Both the position numbers and the translations under genes were made by a program. Below, piece after piece: positions 23,472 to 35,125 of a stretch of DNA of 64,000 bases; the stretch's first letter is position 1; every line of letters starts with the position of its first letter. The DNA is from Caenorhabditis remanei. Taxonomy: Eukaryota > Nematoda > Chromadorea > Rhabditida > Rhabditidae. Location: assembly GCF_010183535.1 (NCBI RefSeq), contig NC_071331.1, positions 18,104,001 through 18,168,000 on the forward strand, given 5' to 3'. Below the pieces are notes generated by a model. That model did not search any database. It worked only from the letters and a program-made list of their open reading frames with translations, and had not been told where the DNA came from.

Positions 23472-26282
23472 TTAAGTAGTGGGCGGAGTCGTAAATTGGG
23501 CATCAAATATCGCTTTGAGTACTTGTAACTTGGCGACTTCTTTGGTTCTCGCGTCGAGTTTACTCAATTTGATAGAAATCATTCTCGCGAATATCTCATC
23601 TTCTTCTTCTTCTCGTGTCGTTCCCCATTGTGAAAGACCGGGTAGGAATGAGAGACCGAGACTTGTTGCAGCGGCGACGGCGGCGTTTCGAGATGATCTG
23701 GAAATGGGAGCGTTGGAATCTGGATACTGTATTTTACATTTAAAAGCTGTTTTGAATTCTTTTCTTTTTATGCCCATGTTTCCAAGTTTTTCTGTTTTTG
23801 CAGCTTATTTGAGATCTTTCAGATGGGGCTACCGAGTGACAAAGAGCTAGCTTTGTAGAAAATGTAGTTCAAACTTATAGCTTCATTTTTTTGTTGACAA
23901 CATTTTTGTATGAATCCGCCCAAGAAAGGTAAAGCTCGAACAAGTAAAGCATCGACAAACGAACTAAGTAAGGATTTTGGAAGTATGACATGGAGCCAAG
24001 AGTTGCTCGTTCGGCTCCAAATTTCTAGACTACAAAGCTCAAACCTTGAGCTTCATTTTTGTAGTGGACAACTTTTTTGTATGGCCCCTCTCTACAGAGA
24101 TAAAACGCGGTAAAGTAGAGGTCCCTCTCAACTTGAAGCGCTGCTTATTTTTCTACTGTCTACTCCAAAGGGACGTAACTATCCGGGGTGAAGCACAAAA
24201 AAGTCACTAACTAGAAAAATGAAGCTCTGAATTTTATCTGTTCACACTACAGACCTAAAATGTTTTGGGACACTGTCGGACATCGTGACACAAAGTCCGT
24301 CGTTTTCCGCTTGAAACTGAATAACGTATGTCTATCTGTCTGTGTTTCCATGAATCCAGATGTATTTTAAGTCTAACTATGTGTCTATCGACCTCCTTTG
24401 CATATGCATATTTATATTTTTAGTCAACAAAAACTGTTCTATTTCCATTTTCCTCGCGAGAAGCGCAGACACTTTTTCTGCTTCTTCTTCTCCGAACGAT
24501 TTTATTTGTTTACTTTTTGTCACTCTCTCGTTTTCTTTTCACCCCTGTCATCCCTAAAGTTCAGAACGTTTCTCTATTTACTTCCCATATAACCTTCCAA
24601 ATCGGGAAAACGACGAAAACAAAGGTATACTGTAGCTCTCTGAACTCACATTGGCGTCATTCCATCAGTCAACGAGACTCGACTTCTCTTTACTGCTGGT
24701 CCCACTCCGTTGTGTGATGCTGATGACGTGGCTGATGGAGAAGGTGTGACGGCCATTGGGATGGGCAGAGGTGGAGGTGTCACCACATTCCCATCTGCTC
24801 TTTCCTGAGTTCCTCCCGTGTTTTTGGATGAAGAACTTGAGGCGGTGGAGGCGGAGCTTGAATCCACATCAGTTGAAGACTTGGATGAGTTGGTCTCCTG
24901 GGTTCTGATCAGTTCATTTTCAATGAAAGACATGGCTGCTTCCATAGGTGACACGTGGCCAGGACCACCGGATTCTTGTTTTACAGAGTGGTCTGAGGAA
25001 GGGTTGGAGTCAGTCTCATCGGTGCTGAAACGGAAAATTGTAGAGCTGTAAAATGGTGAATTGAAACGTACTGTCGATCTTTCAAATGTGCTTGAATGAA
25101 CTTGAGGGGTCGCTGGAATACCCAACTAGATGGTTTCTTGGATATCCGTTCCTTCTTCTCTTCCTTCTTGTATCGATCCCTCAACGTCTTCCATCTCGTT
25201 TTCACATGCTCAGCTGGAAATATAATTCTTATTTAAACTATCTGACCATATTCGAGTCAAAACTCACAAGTGGTCTCCAAATTTTCAGCAATCTCATTCC
25301 ATGCCGAGTTCCTCCACGACAGCAGATTATATCCTTCATCTGATTGATCGTATAGAAATGGACGCGCTTTCACTTCGGCAATTAGTCGGATATTGAAGAC
25401 GGGCGTCTCTTCGATTTTCATGTTTTTACTACTTGCCAGAAGGAAGTTTATCTGCAAAAATTGTGTGTTGACTGTTGATTTTAGTACAGATGGGAAGGAA
25501 TGGAAATGGAGTATAAAACACATGTGGGGAGTATTAGCGGAGCAAAAAAAAACAGTGAGACGTAAAGGAGCCACTAGTAATTGGGAGAGCAGATAAAAAC
25601 CTGAAAATCGGAAAAGTCTGTATGTGTGTCAATGTCTCCAGATATCCAGAGGATTACTCTAATTTCGTGTCTTCGATACTGTAGCGGTATTTTCTCGGAG
25701 CGAAAGCCTAGTGCTGTATCTGATGGTCTATCTGTGTGTCTAGAAATCCGGATGTCCAGGTTACCGAGAAATAATTCCTTAAGTTTATGTGTGGCTGCCT
25801 ATCTTAATATCCGAATTTTGAACCCAAGTGGATATCAACTGTCCTAACAGATATCAGGATCACAAGATGTTTCCAGCCACTCCAAGCTGGATCAAACGGT
25901 CGGAAGCTTTTTTAAAACCTTGGACTGTCTGTGTGTCCGGTGTCCTGATGTCCAAAATGAAATGGTGAATGAGAAATAGAAAAATGAGCTCGGCGCCTCG
26001 AGGTCTTTCTAACAGAACATTGTAACTGATTGTCTGCCTGTGTGTCTGTGTATCCTGTTGTCTCAAGTTTTCTCAAGTCAGAATTAAGTCGGTCAGTTTA
26101 GGAGTCCAGATGTCCGAGCGGCTAAAAAGTGTCCCACAATTGAAATGAATCCCAAATACATCTTCTCCTTCCGATGTTTACCCCATACTCACCTCCTTTA
26201 TCGGATCCGACTCCATACAATCATCTGGTGCCGTTGACATGGTCGGTTTAATGTCCTCCGCGTCTTCTGACTGTTCTGACAT
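23472..26282 (-). CDS. MADF-BESS domain transcriptional regulator
   Basis: Five minus-strand exons (26282-26193, 25451-25268, 25213-25072, 25024-24650, 23697-23472) close in phase to 338 residues. A MADF (Myb/SANT-like) domain spans about 50-138: [17 protein letters not shown], then [15 protein letters not shown] and [17 protein letters not shown] supply the usual conserved tryptophans and basic third helix. A Ser/Thr/Pro-rich linker follows. The last 45 residues contain [20 protein letters not shown], a BESS-like protein-interaction motif. MADF-BESS proteins bind DNA through MADF and pair through BESS, acting on transcription in the nucleus. The start lies two bases after the acceptor TTTTGCAG, so SL1 trans-splicing there is likely. 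Introns 1 and 4 are long and repeat-filled. The acceptor of exon 5 is the one choice among several that keeps frame. Confidence 0.88.
23845..24260. repeat. Worn repeat in MADF gene intron 4
   Basis: Several degraded copies of the phrase TTGTAGT.GACAAC.TTTTTGTA, in both orientations, lie within the 950-bp last intron. It looks like the remnant of one or more elements related to those at 16004, 33390 and 42297. Boundaries cannot be set by eye. Confidence 0.5.
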
Positions 26283-26849
26283 ATCTGCAAAATACAATAT
26301 CTTGCGATTCGGAGTTTGGAAAAAAGTACAATTTTGGAGGCGCGTCATGAAAACCGAGTAGGAAAAAAGTAATAAGGAAAACTGGAACTGTTAACAAATT
26401 GAAAAGAAGAAAATAGGTTCTTGATAACGACGGTTTCGAAATTTAGAACCGAAAAAAACACAGAGAGTAGAAGAGATAGCGGAAGAACCGAGGAGGCGCA
26501 GACTGTCAGTCTCCGGAGAGGCCGAACAGGTGTCTTCTTCAAAAAAACGGAGAAGCTGATGGCGCGTTCTCCGAATCCCCCGCCTTTCAGAATCTCAGTT
26601 TGAGTTCTAGCAGGGAGAGTTGGAAGCTACCGTAACCAAAACTTTTGGGATTCGCCCCCTGTTCCTGAAGCCTATTAGTATACTGATGTAGAACAATGGA
26701 AATTTTTGAAAAAAGGTAACGGGGGAGCGCACACCGCATTGAGTGTGGGAAAAAATAGAAAAAAAATGGCATCAGGAGGAGAAGGAGGAGGTTGTGTTGG
26801 TAGTATGTGTGTGCGGTTGGGAGGCGGCAAGTAACAAAATATACACAGA

Positions 26850-27430
26850 CACACAGCAAGCACACAGGGGGCCCCCCGAAGTAGAAGAAGACGCCAGTTA
26901 GTGGGGAGAGAGGGGGACGCGACGATGCAGTAGAAGAGAAACGTGGTGCGGAGGAGGGCGCGACGCGCGCGTCAAAAACAGTAGGGCGCCGGGAAGAGAG
27001 TGCGAGACGGTGAGAGATGGCGAGAGACCACGGACTCTGCTGGAGACGTGACCGTGTGCATACGGACGGGGAGCGGGCGGCCGCCCCGCGTGTGTCTTCT
27101 CTTCTTCTGGCTCCCCTTTTCTTTTTGCGTCGTCCCCTTCTCTCGTTTCTCTTTCCGCCCTTTAACCTTTGCCATCTCTCCCTCCGCCTCGGAGAGAGAC
27201 GATTCCTCTTCTCGCCGCGCGGTATTTCCCTCCATCTATTCTCCCTCATCTGTTTGTGTCTCGCGGCTGCGCGTACTGTTGAAAACGCTCTTCTCTTCGC
27301 TCTTTTTTTTGGTTGGAGCGTCGAGGCGGGCGCCGGGGCAAACTAAACAAGTAATAAGATGGCGAACTAATCCGCGGGCGCCGCGCAACCCCAAAGAGGT
27401 CGGAGGTTGTTGGGTTTCGAGGTATGGAGG
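26850..27430. other. GC-rich island upstream of the MADF gene
   Basis: Composition shifts sharply to G/C here (for example GCGCGACGCGCGCGTC near 26958 and CGGGCGGCCGCCCCGCG near 27075) in an otherwise AT-rich window. Long open frames run on both strands but mirror one another and look like composition artefacts. It may be promoter or 5' sequence of the MADF gene, or the start of an unrecognised gene to the right. Confidence 0.5.
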
Positions 27431-27464
27431 AAGGAATCGGGGGGAGGAAGAGGGTTTTTGAAAT

Positions 27465-27633
27465 ATGTCAAAAGAGAGAAAGGGTTTAGGAGATCACTAC
27501 CAAAATTTTAGATCACCACGGGGGGATGGTAGAATTGATTCTGACTCTGAATCCTTTTTCGGTAGCTATGAAGCTTCCTCGTTGAGCAGCGACTCAGAAG
27601 CCCATCCCATCGGAAACGTGAGACAAATCAAAG
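27465..27633 (+). other. Possible orphan exon, acidic Ser-rich
   Basis: An open frame encodes an Asp/Ser/Glu-rich segment (RIDSDSESFFGSYEASSLSS) ending at a plausible donor (ATCAAAG|GTAAC, exon end 27633). A possible partner exon begins after GTTTTCAG near 27795 and reads ATSLLSSLKKSSPSPTK in phase, but its donor (GTCGTC) is weak and no further exon was found. It could be part of an alternative transcript or not coding at all. Confidence 0.25.
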
Positions 27634-27859
27634 GTAACAAAGTCTCTTTTTTTTAAAATAATCTTCCCCCTTTTTGGCACCGTGCCAACGTGAGCTGTTC
27701 TGAACTCAGAAATCGCTGATTTGAATGTTTTTTGCTAGAAGTCGTCCCTTCCAGATGAGATTCCAGTTCCCAGCAACTAGGTCAATTGTTTTCAGCAACT
27801 TCTCTCCTGTCCAGTCTGAAAAAGTCTTCCCCGTCGCCCACCAAGGTCGTCTTCTTCTT

Positions 27860-28490
27860 CTTCTGAAAAACAGTGTCCCCCTTCTCTCTCCCGCCATTCC
27901 AGCCACGAACAAAGACGGTCCATTCTCCCATACAACAACCAATTGGACGATTAGAAAAAGAGAAGTAGCGAAAAAAGAAAAAAACACGCACTTGAAGAAA
28001 GGTTGTTGGACGGCGACTGCCGGACGACGAGAAAAAAGAAAACGAAAAAAAGAAGAAGAAGAAGAGGAGGCGATTGCATGCGGAAGGGAGGCGAAACGCT
28101 GTCACGCGTACACCGAGAGTCTCCGTTTGGTTGTTGGTTATTGTGATTATTATACTCTGCAAAATGCAAAAAACGTAATAATTCTCGTATGTGGCCTAGG
28201 CAAATCGCGTTGACATTGAACTTTCAAACTTTCTCTCTACAAATTGCAACCCTTTTGATTTTCCCGCGAGCGCAGTTAAAATTGTCTACTGTCTACCTCT
28301 CCGCTTGCCCCCCGACGATTGAACAAGTTTTTTTGCGCATCAATGGCATCGGTGTCATATAGACAGAGTAACTAGCAGACAAGAAGATTCGAAAATTTAT
28401 TTTACAAAAAAAGTGGTATGGGGGATATTGGACTTTCAAATAACTGCAGAAGATGACAAAAGTACCCGTGTAGAACCATAAGAGTCAAAA
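27860..28490. other. Unassigned A/G-rich region
   Basis: A purine-rich low-complexity run (about 27950-28070) explains the open frames seen on both strands. No gene is supported between here and the stop of the Cys-rich tail gene at 28497. Confidence 0.4.
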
Positions 28491-28496
28491 ATGCAA

Positions 28497-29673
28497 TTAT
28501 CGGAATCGTGGAAGACGAATTGGGCAAGGAAGCACACAGCAGAGCATTGGACTATCACAACACACTTCTCCAATCAGACATCCACAGCAGAGAGCCAAAA
28601 TTGAAGTGAGCCAGCAGTTATCATCGGATTGACGTTGTTGAGGAGCTGGCTGTTGAACGTATCTGGAATGAGAATCTTTAATTTAGATGTCTCTCTGTCG
28701 ATTCGTTTTTCCAGATGTCCTATGTTCCAACACCTCTTTCCTTCAATTCTCCCACAATTTTCTGGCGCGGCGACCTCGAGTAACTCGCAAATAGAAGTGC
28801 CTCCTCTCCCCTCCTTCCTGCCGGAAAATGAACACTGTGCAAATAGAAAGAAAAGAGGTAAATGTGGTTTGTAGGCTCTCTTTTTTGCTGGTTTTTTCAG
28901 GTAGGGAATGAGTTCAGAGTTCATTGGGAGGTTGGAGGATTAGAGAAGAAGGGAGCTGAGATTTTGAAGGTTCCTGTAGGGACAGTAGTCTAGACTACAG
29001 TAGGCTAATGAAATCATTGTTTCAGAGATCTATCTTCCCACTGGCTCAGCGGCTATATTGTCAGATTTTTTGACACGATATATTTTTTTGAAAAAACTGG
29101 AAAACTTACATCACTTGCGGCTGATTTGGGTTGTAATATCCTTGTGGATATGGTCCTTGAGCTGGGTATGGGTTCTGACCTTGGGGAACGTAACCTGCCT
29201 GAAAAACGTTAATTAGGGAGTCTAATGGGGTTATTCAGGTCATGTAAAAATGTATTTTAATACATTTTTTTCTTATTCACGAGAGTCGAGAAACTATTTT
29301 TTACAAATCTCAGTTTACCGTTGGTCTAACAGCGTTTTTCCTCTTTTTTGCATTTTTCGACATGCGTATGTAGAAAAACTGTCAAAAAATTGGGGAGAAA
29401 TGTAGAAAAATGGGGGAAAAATATGTATTAAAATACATTTTTCACCGATCGTGAATAAGGAAAAAATGTATTAAAATACATTTTTACATGACCTGAATAA
29501 CCCCATAATTTATTGTTATTCTGGTCACTAACGTAATTATATGTAGGGTGACTAAAAATATCAAGGTGGACTTGTTTTCCATAAAATTTTGAAAGTAGTT
29601 ACTGAAAAAAATAAAATCTTACATTTCCATATGGTTGTGGTTGAGAAGTGTATGGTGGCGGAGCTCCTGACAT
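28497..29673 (-). CDS. Short Cys-rich tail (CYSTM-like) protein, 101 aa
   Basis: Three minus-strand exons (29673-29623, 29198-29110, 28662-28497) close in phase to 101 residues. The first half is Pro/Tyr/Gln-rich (SGAPPPYTSQPQPYGN, then PYPAQGPYPQGYYNP). The second half has DDNCWLTSILALCCGCLIG and later CC pairs, consistent with one membrane-inserting Cys-rich segment. It shares the layout of the gene at 22619, and its last intron splits an AT|A codon just before a Tyr-x-Gln-Gln stretch exactly as there, so the two are probably paralogues. A likely trans-splice acceptor (CTCCAG) lies about 10 bases upstream of the start. Intron 1 holds a 278-bp MITE. Function is unknown; a membrane-associated stress role is only a family-level guess. 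Confidence 0.82.
29227..29504. repeat. 278-bp foldback MITE, GGGGTTATTCAGGTCATGT ends
   Basis: A near-perfect inverted repeat: the left end GGGGTTATTCAGGTCATGTA and its complement close the element, and both arms continue with AAAATGTATTTTAATACATT. It inserts in intron 1 of the gene at 28497-29673. A single arm of the same family occurs near 30759. Confidence 0.92.
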
Positions 29674-30758
29674 CGTTTTTTTCCTGGAGACTACAAAAAA
29701 GTGAAGGAATAAAAGTGCACGAAAAGAAAAAATATAGATGTAACCGAAAACTGGGGTAAAGAAGAATAAACAAAGGGGGCCCAGAGAGAAAAAGTGGGTT
29801 GAAAGGTGAAAATTAGAAAGAGAAGAGACGGAGAGAAGGAGTGCGCAGTAGTGTTTTTGACTGTAAAAATAGGTTGAAAAGAGGCAGAAAATAACTTGGA
29901 GAAGAGATTTAGAGAAGAAGAGAAAAAGAGAAGTCGGATGGAAAAACAGGAAGAAAAAGAGGAAAAAGAGGGAACGGAAAGGAGAAGAATTTCGAAATTC
30001 TAGTCGATTTGAATTGACTTAGAATTGGTAATAGGAAATGAGTCAGAATATAGATGAATGTTCTCGAAACAAAGAATAATTCGAGAATTGCAATTCAAAA
30101 CAGTCTGAGAAAAAATTCTTGAATTAAGAATCTGAAATCAGAAAAATTGAGAATACTCAAAAAAACCGAAAAATTGCATCAAACTTTTACAAAGGGTCCA
30201 CAGTTTTGCCGACAAAGAAAAAAGAATTGCGAAATTCTAGAAAACGAAGAGAAGATCAAAGTGATATTTATATCTCTCATCTGAGACCAGCTGTTCTCAC
30301 TCGACCTCAAAAATCTTTGATCGAGTTCATTGGAGAATCAAAAATTGAAACAAAATTACATTGAACTACTTCAAAAAGAAGACCAAAAAAAAGAGAAAAC
30401 TCTCTTGAAAAAAGAGTAGAAGTGAAGAACCAACAGTATATAAATACGGGAGAACGAGAGATGGATAGAAATGGGTTTTGAAATAGAATGAGAAGAAGAA
30501 TGAAAGGGGAAACGATGAGTCATGTTTTGATGGATTTGAAAGAAGAATAGGGTTACGCCCAAATAGTTTCACTTGATCATGGGAGAAGAGGTCGGGTGTT
30601 TGAAGTCTTTTTTTTTTGAAAATTGAGAAAAAGATTTTGAAATTTCAATTGGTGACATCACAGACTGGTAAAACAGTAATTGGATCGTCTGGGGCCTAAC
30701 AACGCAATGAAATATGAACTTATATTATGACATTAATATAAGTTTTATAACTGATAAT

Positions 30759-30838
30759 GTGGTTATTCATGACATGTAAAAGTGTATTTTAATACATTTG
30801 TTCATTATCCATGAGCGTCAAGACATTGTTTTCAAACG
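30759..30838. repeat. Single arm of the GGTTATTCA(G)GTCATGT MITE family
   Basis: The sequence from GTGGTTATTCATGACATGTA on matches the left arm of the element at 29227 with a few differences, but no matching right arm follows. It is probably a truncated or decayed copy. Confidence 0.7.
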
Positions 30839-31032
30839 AGGAGGCCTTACTAAGGTCTGAGTGCATCGACCTTAATTTTGGGCGATTGTTCATTCAGGAA
30901 GGAATATTCTCGATGCTCGAAGCATGAACAAACCTTCAAAAGACTTCTAGCATTGCATTAATTGTCACAGATGAAATAGTTCATTCCAAGGTTACTCTAG
31001 TTTGTAGATAAAGACTTTCAGGATAGAATTTT

Positions 31033-31254
31033 TACCGTAAAACCTGTAATGGAGGCGTACCTAGCGGTGCTTGCTCGCGGCGGTATATCTCGGTTTCCAA
31101 ATGAAATATCAAAAAACTTTTAACTGACAAAATCTAGCTTATTATTCATGGAAAATTTCTTTAGTTGAAAACATTTTTATATCTTTAAAGACAGCCGAGA
31201 TAGGATGCTTCAAACTCTTGCTAGCGGTGTCCCTCTATTATTGGTTATACGGTA
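31033..31254. repeat. Imperfect foldback element, TACCGTA ends
   Basis: The left end TACCGTAAAACC and the complement of GGTTATACGGTA enclose arms sharing a TAAT.GAGG core and CTAGCGGTG-type sequence. The interior includes GGTATATCTCGGTTTCC and a counterpart CCGAGATA. Arms are clearly alignable but diverged. Confidence 0.65.
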
Positions 31255-33389
31255 TTTTGGTTGCAATAACTCAAAAAGACAACGTTTTATCAATATTCTG
31301 AGCACTTTCGAATCAATCAAGTGTGACTGCAATACCATGATTGCTCAATAAACGTTTCCCATTTTCCAGAAAGTCTACGCATCACTGTTCTCACGATATT
31401 CTTCCTGCATCGCTGTCTTTCCTGTTTCAATTTTCCTGTTCTTTCCCTATTTCTACGAAGTTTACCAATTCCAGAATACTCCCTTTGTTTTCTTTTTCCA
31501 ATTTGCTGACTTACCGTTTTATACTCGAATACTCACTCACCACTTTACGACTCCAAATCCCGCGATTCATTTATCCATTCCTTTAAATCTAGACGACTAC
31601 ATTTCCTTTCTTCTTCTCCGTAAAATTTGAATTCGTATTCTTTTTTGTAGTCCCGTAACGAATAGTAACGAATACATCCAATAAAATTGTTCGAAACAAT
31701 ACCTGCTCTCTCCTCGTTTTCAGTGCTCTTTTCAGATGACAAAAGGTCGTAATCGAGATGAAAAATACGGGAAAAAAGAAAGGGAGAAGGAGAATGAAAT
31801 GAGCTTGTCATGGAAACGAAACGGCACGAAAACGGGACGTGGCTCTTCTTCTGAAGTCGTTCGGGAAGAGAAAATAAAACATATTCAAACACAAATCAAG
31901 CTATGGAAAATCTGAGATAGGATAATCTAGATTTGGAATAGTGTTTTTCTATTTTTTTCTGTTTCGATCATTTTCTTGAGTTTTAGAAGTTCTGCATTTA
32001 TAGATGCTGCTTATTCATTAAGTAACACTCATTTGCATCTTTTTATATGTACCACATTTGTAATTTGCAAACTGTCAAAAATTTTTTATAAACCACTCCA
32101 TCGGTAAAGCAGACATTCATCTTTCCAGTTGCTCCCCCTTCCTAACCCTCAAAAATCTCTGTCATCATTTCTACGTATCCTCATCTCATAGTACGTCGAA
32201 ATTCGAAACCATTTCTCTTTCTTTTCCTAAATTCAAATTCACTTAACGCCATCCCTCCCAAAAAAAGAGAAAAACGCATCATTTTTCAATCCGAGCCGTC
32301 CCGTCATACGAAGGGAAACGCTCGACCATAGCCAGTTTTATTCGGTTTTTGAATTAAAAAAAACACTGATGATATCATTTTCAGAAGAATTTTCTCAGGA
32401 TCAATTTCTTAGAGTATCTTGATACTACCAATTGATTTGGGGTTTTGAAAATTGCACGTAGGCTTTTCAGATCTGTGAATTTTTCAGTTCTCTGAAGGTT
32501 TTTGGTTCTCACGGGAAATAATTATTTTGGTATGTTTTTGTGTTCTGGAGCTGCTTGTCTGCACAGAAGTTTCACCCATTATCAATTTATTTTTTCAAGT
32601 TTAAGATTGTACGGTTTTAAGGCGTCTCGGTTTCGCAACGGCTTCAGTGTGACTGCTGCAAGCTTCTGATTCCACACATTTTGATCCCATTGCAAGATTG
32701 AGAGATCAAAAAGTGTAGACGTAATCTAACTTCAAATTTACAAAATCCTTCTTCTTCTTCTTCTTCTCTCCACAAATAAACTTGTAGTTCTATAATTATT
32801 TTTCTCTGATTTCATATTTTACCTGAGAACGTCGTGTTGAATGACGCAGACCGACACTAAAATTGTAGTAAATAGCAATTATACATTCGACACTCCGAAG
32901 TGATGATAACATTTTAAAAAGGTGGGCAACGTCTATTTCAGTTCTGATAAGTTTTTTTGGGTCACCACGCTCTACCGAAGCGTCGAAAAAGCAAGATGGC
33001 GGAGTCCTCTTGCTCTCCAAGTTCCCCGAATTTCCAAAATTCCAAAATTCCAAAAACCTTATACCAAAACTTTCGTTCGTCCATTTTTTGTTTCCCTTCC
33101 ATTCCTTTTCCTCTCGTTGTTTCCCGTTGTCCTTCTCAGCTTTTCGGCTCAATTTCAAAATGCTCAATTGCCTTCGCTAGTTTTCGAATCCTTTCTCTTT
33201 TTTTTCTTTCATCCACTATAATTCTTCAAATTCCATGGTTCTCTTCTCCAATTTAGTCGTCAATCTTGGTGACGGTGTGAGAAGACTTCGTCTGTCATCT
33301 GGTATTCCCTTTTTCTTTCTTTTTGGGAAATTGGAAATTGGAAGAGTGGAGATGGAAGGGTGTGAAAATTAGAGGGTTTCATGGATTGG

Positions 33390-33717
33390 GAGCCGCGTGT
33401 CATAGTAAAACTAACTGTCCCACATAATAAATTTTTATGGATCAAACAGATCAAGAATAGAACTCCATTTTTGTAGTTGGCAACTTTTTTGTACGGACGT
33501 CATAAAATTTTGAGCTGTCGTCTTAAAATGACCATAACTCTCTAGGGAGTGATCGTACAAAAAATTTGTCGACTACAAAAATGGAGCTGGACCTTTGTTC
33601 TGTACGATCCATTAAAAATCAACTTTATGGGACAATCGGAATTACCATGACATACTCTCAAAGTTGGCCATTTTCAACTGAAAAAACCAAAACTTAATAT
33701 ACTTGTGCGCGGTACTG
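33390..33717. repeat. Left-truncated Tc1-type MITE
   Basis: The right end CGGTACTG followed by TA matches the TIR of the full-length elements at 42297 and 63433. The central palindrome with TTTTTGTAGTTGGCAACTTT and its complement is intact. The outer left arm is missing, leaving about 330 of an expected 450 bp. Confidence 0.8.
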
Positions 33718-35115
33718 TAGGTCAGAGCAGGCGTTCAAATTTTGAAAATTTGAAAAGAAAGACACACCGTACCAGTAAATTATCACTGTGAACAATTCCA
33801 TATCATCTCACATTCCAGAAATTTCGAATCATGTTTTTTTTTCATTAAGCTGTGTATCGCGGCAGTGAGTAGCTGGAAGTCGATACTCAGCAAATTAAAA
33901 AAAACGCGAGTTCTTCAAGAGTGGTGCACAAAAAATACCATTCTCGCGTCGATATCGAAGCTTAAATCTAAGTATCTGGTTCTTAAAAGTCTGGTAACCA
34001 ACAATCCACATTTGGGGCAACCCTTAAATATCACAACTTCAAACTCTTCTTTTTAATTACGCCCACCTCGTGGAGCTCTGATTTCTCCACTTCTCTCTAT
34101 AATTCTATATTTTTCGGTGGGCGTATATATCAAAGTAGTCGAATTCGAGCTCTCACTCCTCCTCCATCCTCTTCTAGAACTCCTAATTACAGGCCTTGTC
34201 TCCTTTGGCTCAACGGAGAGCTCCTTCTCTCCCTTTCCAACCAATTATTAAGCATACGAATCTCCACACCCGTCTTCTTCTTCTTCTCCTCTTTCCGTTT
34301 TTTTCGTCTTCCTATTTCTTTTTTTTTTTCATTTTCATCACTTGATTTTGTATCGAAAAATAAGCAGCAAGCAAGTGTGCGAAAACCTCACTCCGTGGGT
34401 ACGTTTCTCGCCCAGTATCACGCCTGGCTCTCATGATTTATTCCGTCAGAGCTGTATCACTTCGTTTTTTTCTGCATTTCTGAATTTGAATTCGTCGTAG
34501 TCACTGGGAGAAGAAAAAGTTACGTCTGGAGAGAATTGTAAATGACTATACTTCTGTCTAGTGGTATGTCCTTTTGAGTGAGTTGTGGTGGTGAGAATTC
34601 CTTATTCTAGAGTTACTGAGGTTTAAGGTTTATATTGAGTGTGTGAGTCTTACTGTAGCTGACCTAACTACTTCATTTGAGTTTTAAGACTCAAGAACTT
34701 AAATCGAGTACGAAGGCCCAGGGTATAACCCTCAATTCTTCTCGCGCCTCGGAGGGAATCATGCCCTTTCATTTTAGCATTCTCCAAACCGCTCTCCCCA
34801 AAAACATGACTGACTGCAAAAAGAGCATATTCGTTTTGATTCATAACGGACACCAATCTTCCCACTCGGTTTCTTGTTTTCCGAATAAAAACAAACGACG
34901 TACATCCATCTCGTCTCCTCCTCCATTTATATGTAGTCGTCATGACAAAACGAATTGGGATTACGGTAGAGACGAGGTGGAGCAGCATAAGCCACGCCTT
35001 CGAGGAGGAGAAGAAAAAGTGACGAGGAGCAGCAGCAGCCTCTAGTTTTTCACAAGTTTTGGTTTGGATTCCGTAGCATTTTTGGGAGTTTCGGGGGTGC
35101 GGGGGATCGAAACGG

Positions 35116-35125
35116 TCCCCGGGGA
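35116..35125. promoter_or_regulatory. Perfect COE (UNC-3-type) palindrome TCCCCGGGGA
   Basis: The ten bases fit the COE/EBF consensus TCCCNNGGGA exactly and are self-complementary. UNC-3, the worm COE factor, is known to activate cholinergic motor-neuron genes including unc-17 and cha-1 through such sites. This copy is 2.2 kb upstream of the candidate shared exon. Function is inferred from motif and position. Confidence 0.6.

Noticed and set aside
26587..27249. A 220-codon minus-strand frame in the GC-rich island
   Set aside because: It is mirrored by long plus-strand frames over the same bases, as expected from GC-rich composition with few stop codons, and the translation is low-complexity Arg/Gly/Ser.
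27725..28213. A 162-codon plus-strand frame
   Set aside because: It crosses several strong splice acceptors and a purine-rich run that alone encodes a Lys/Glu stretch; no family features are visible.
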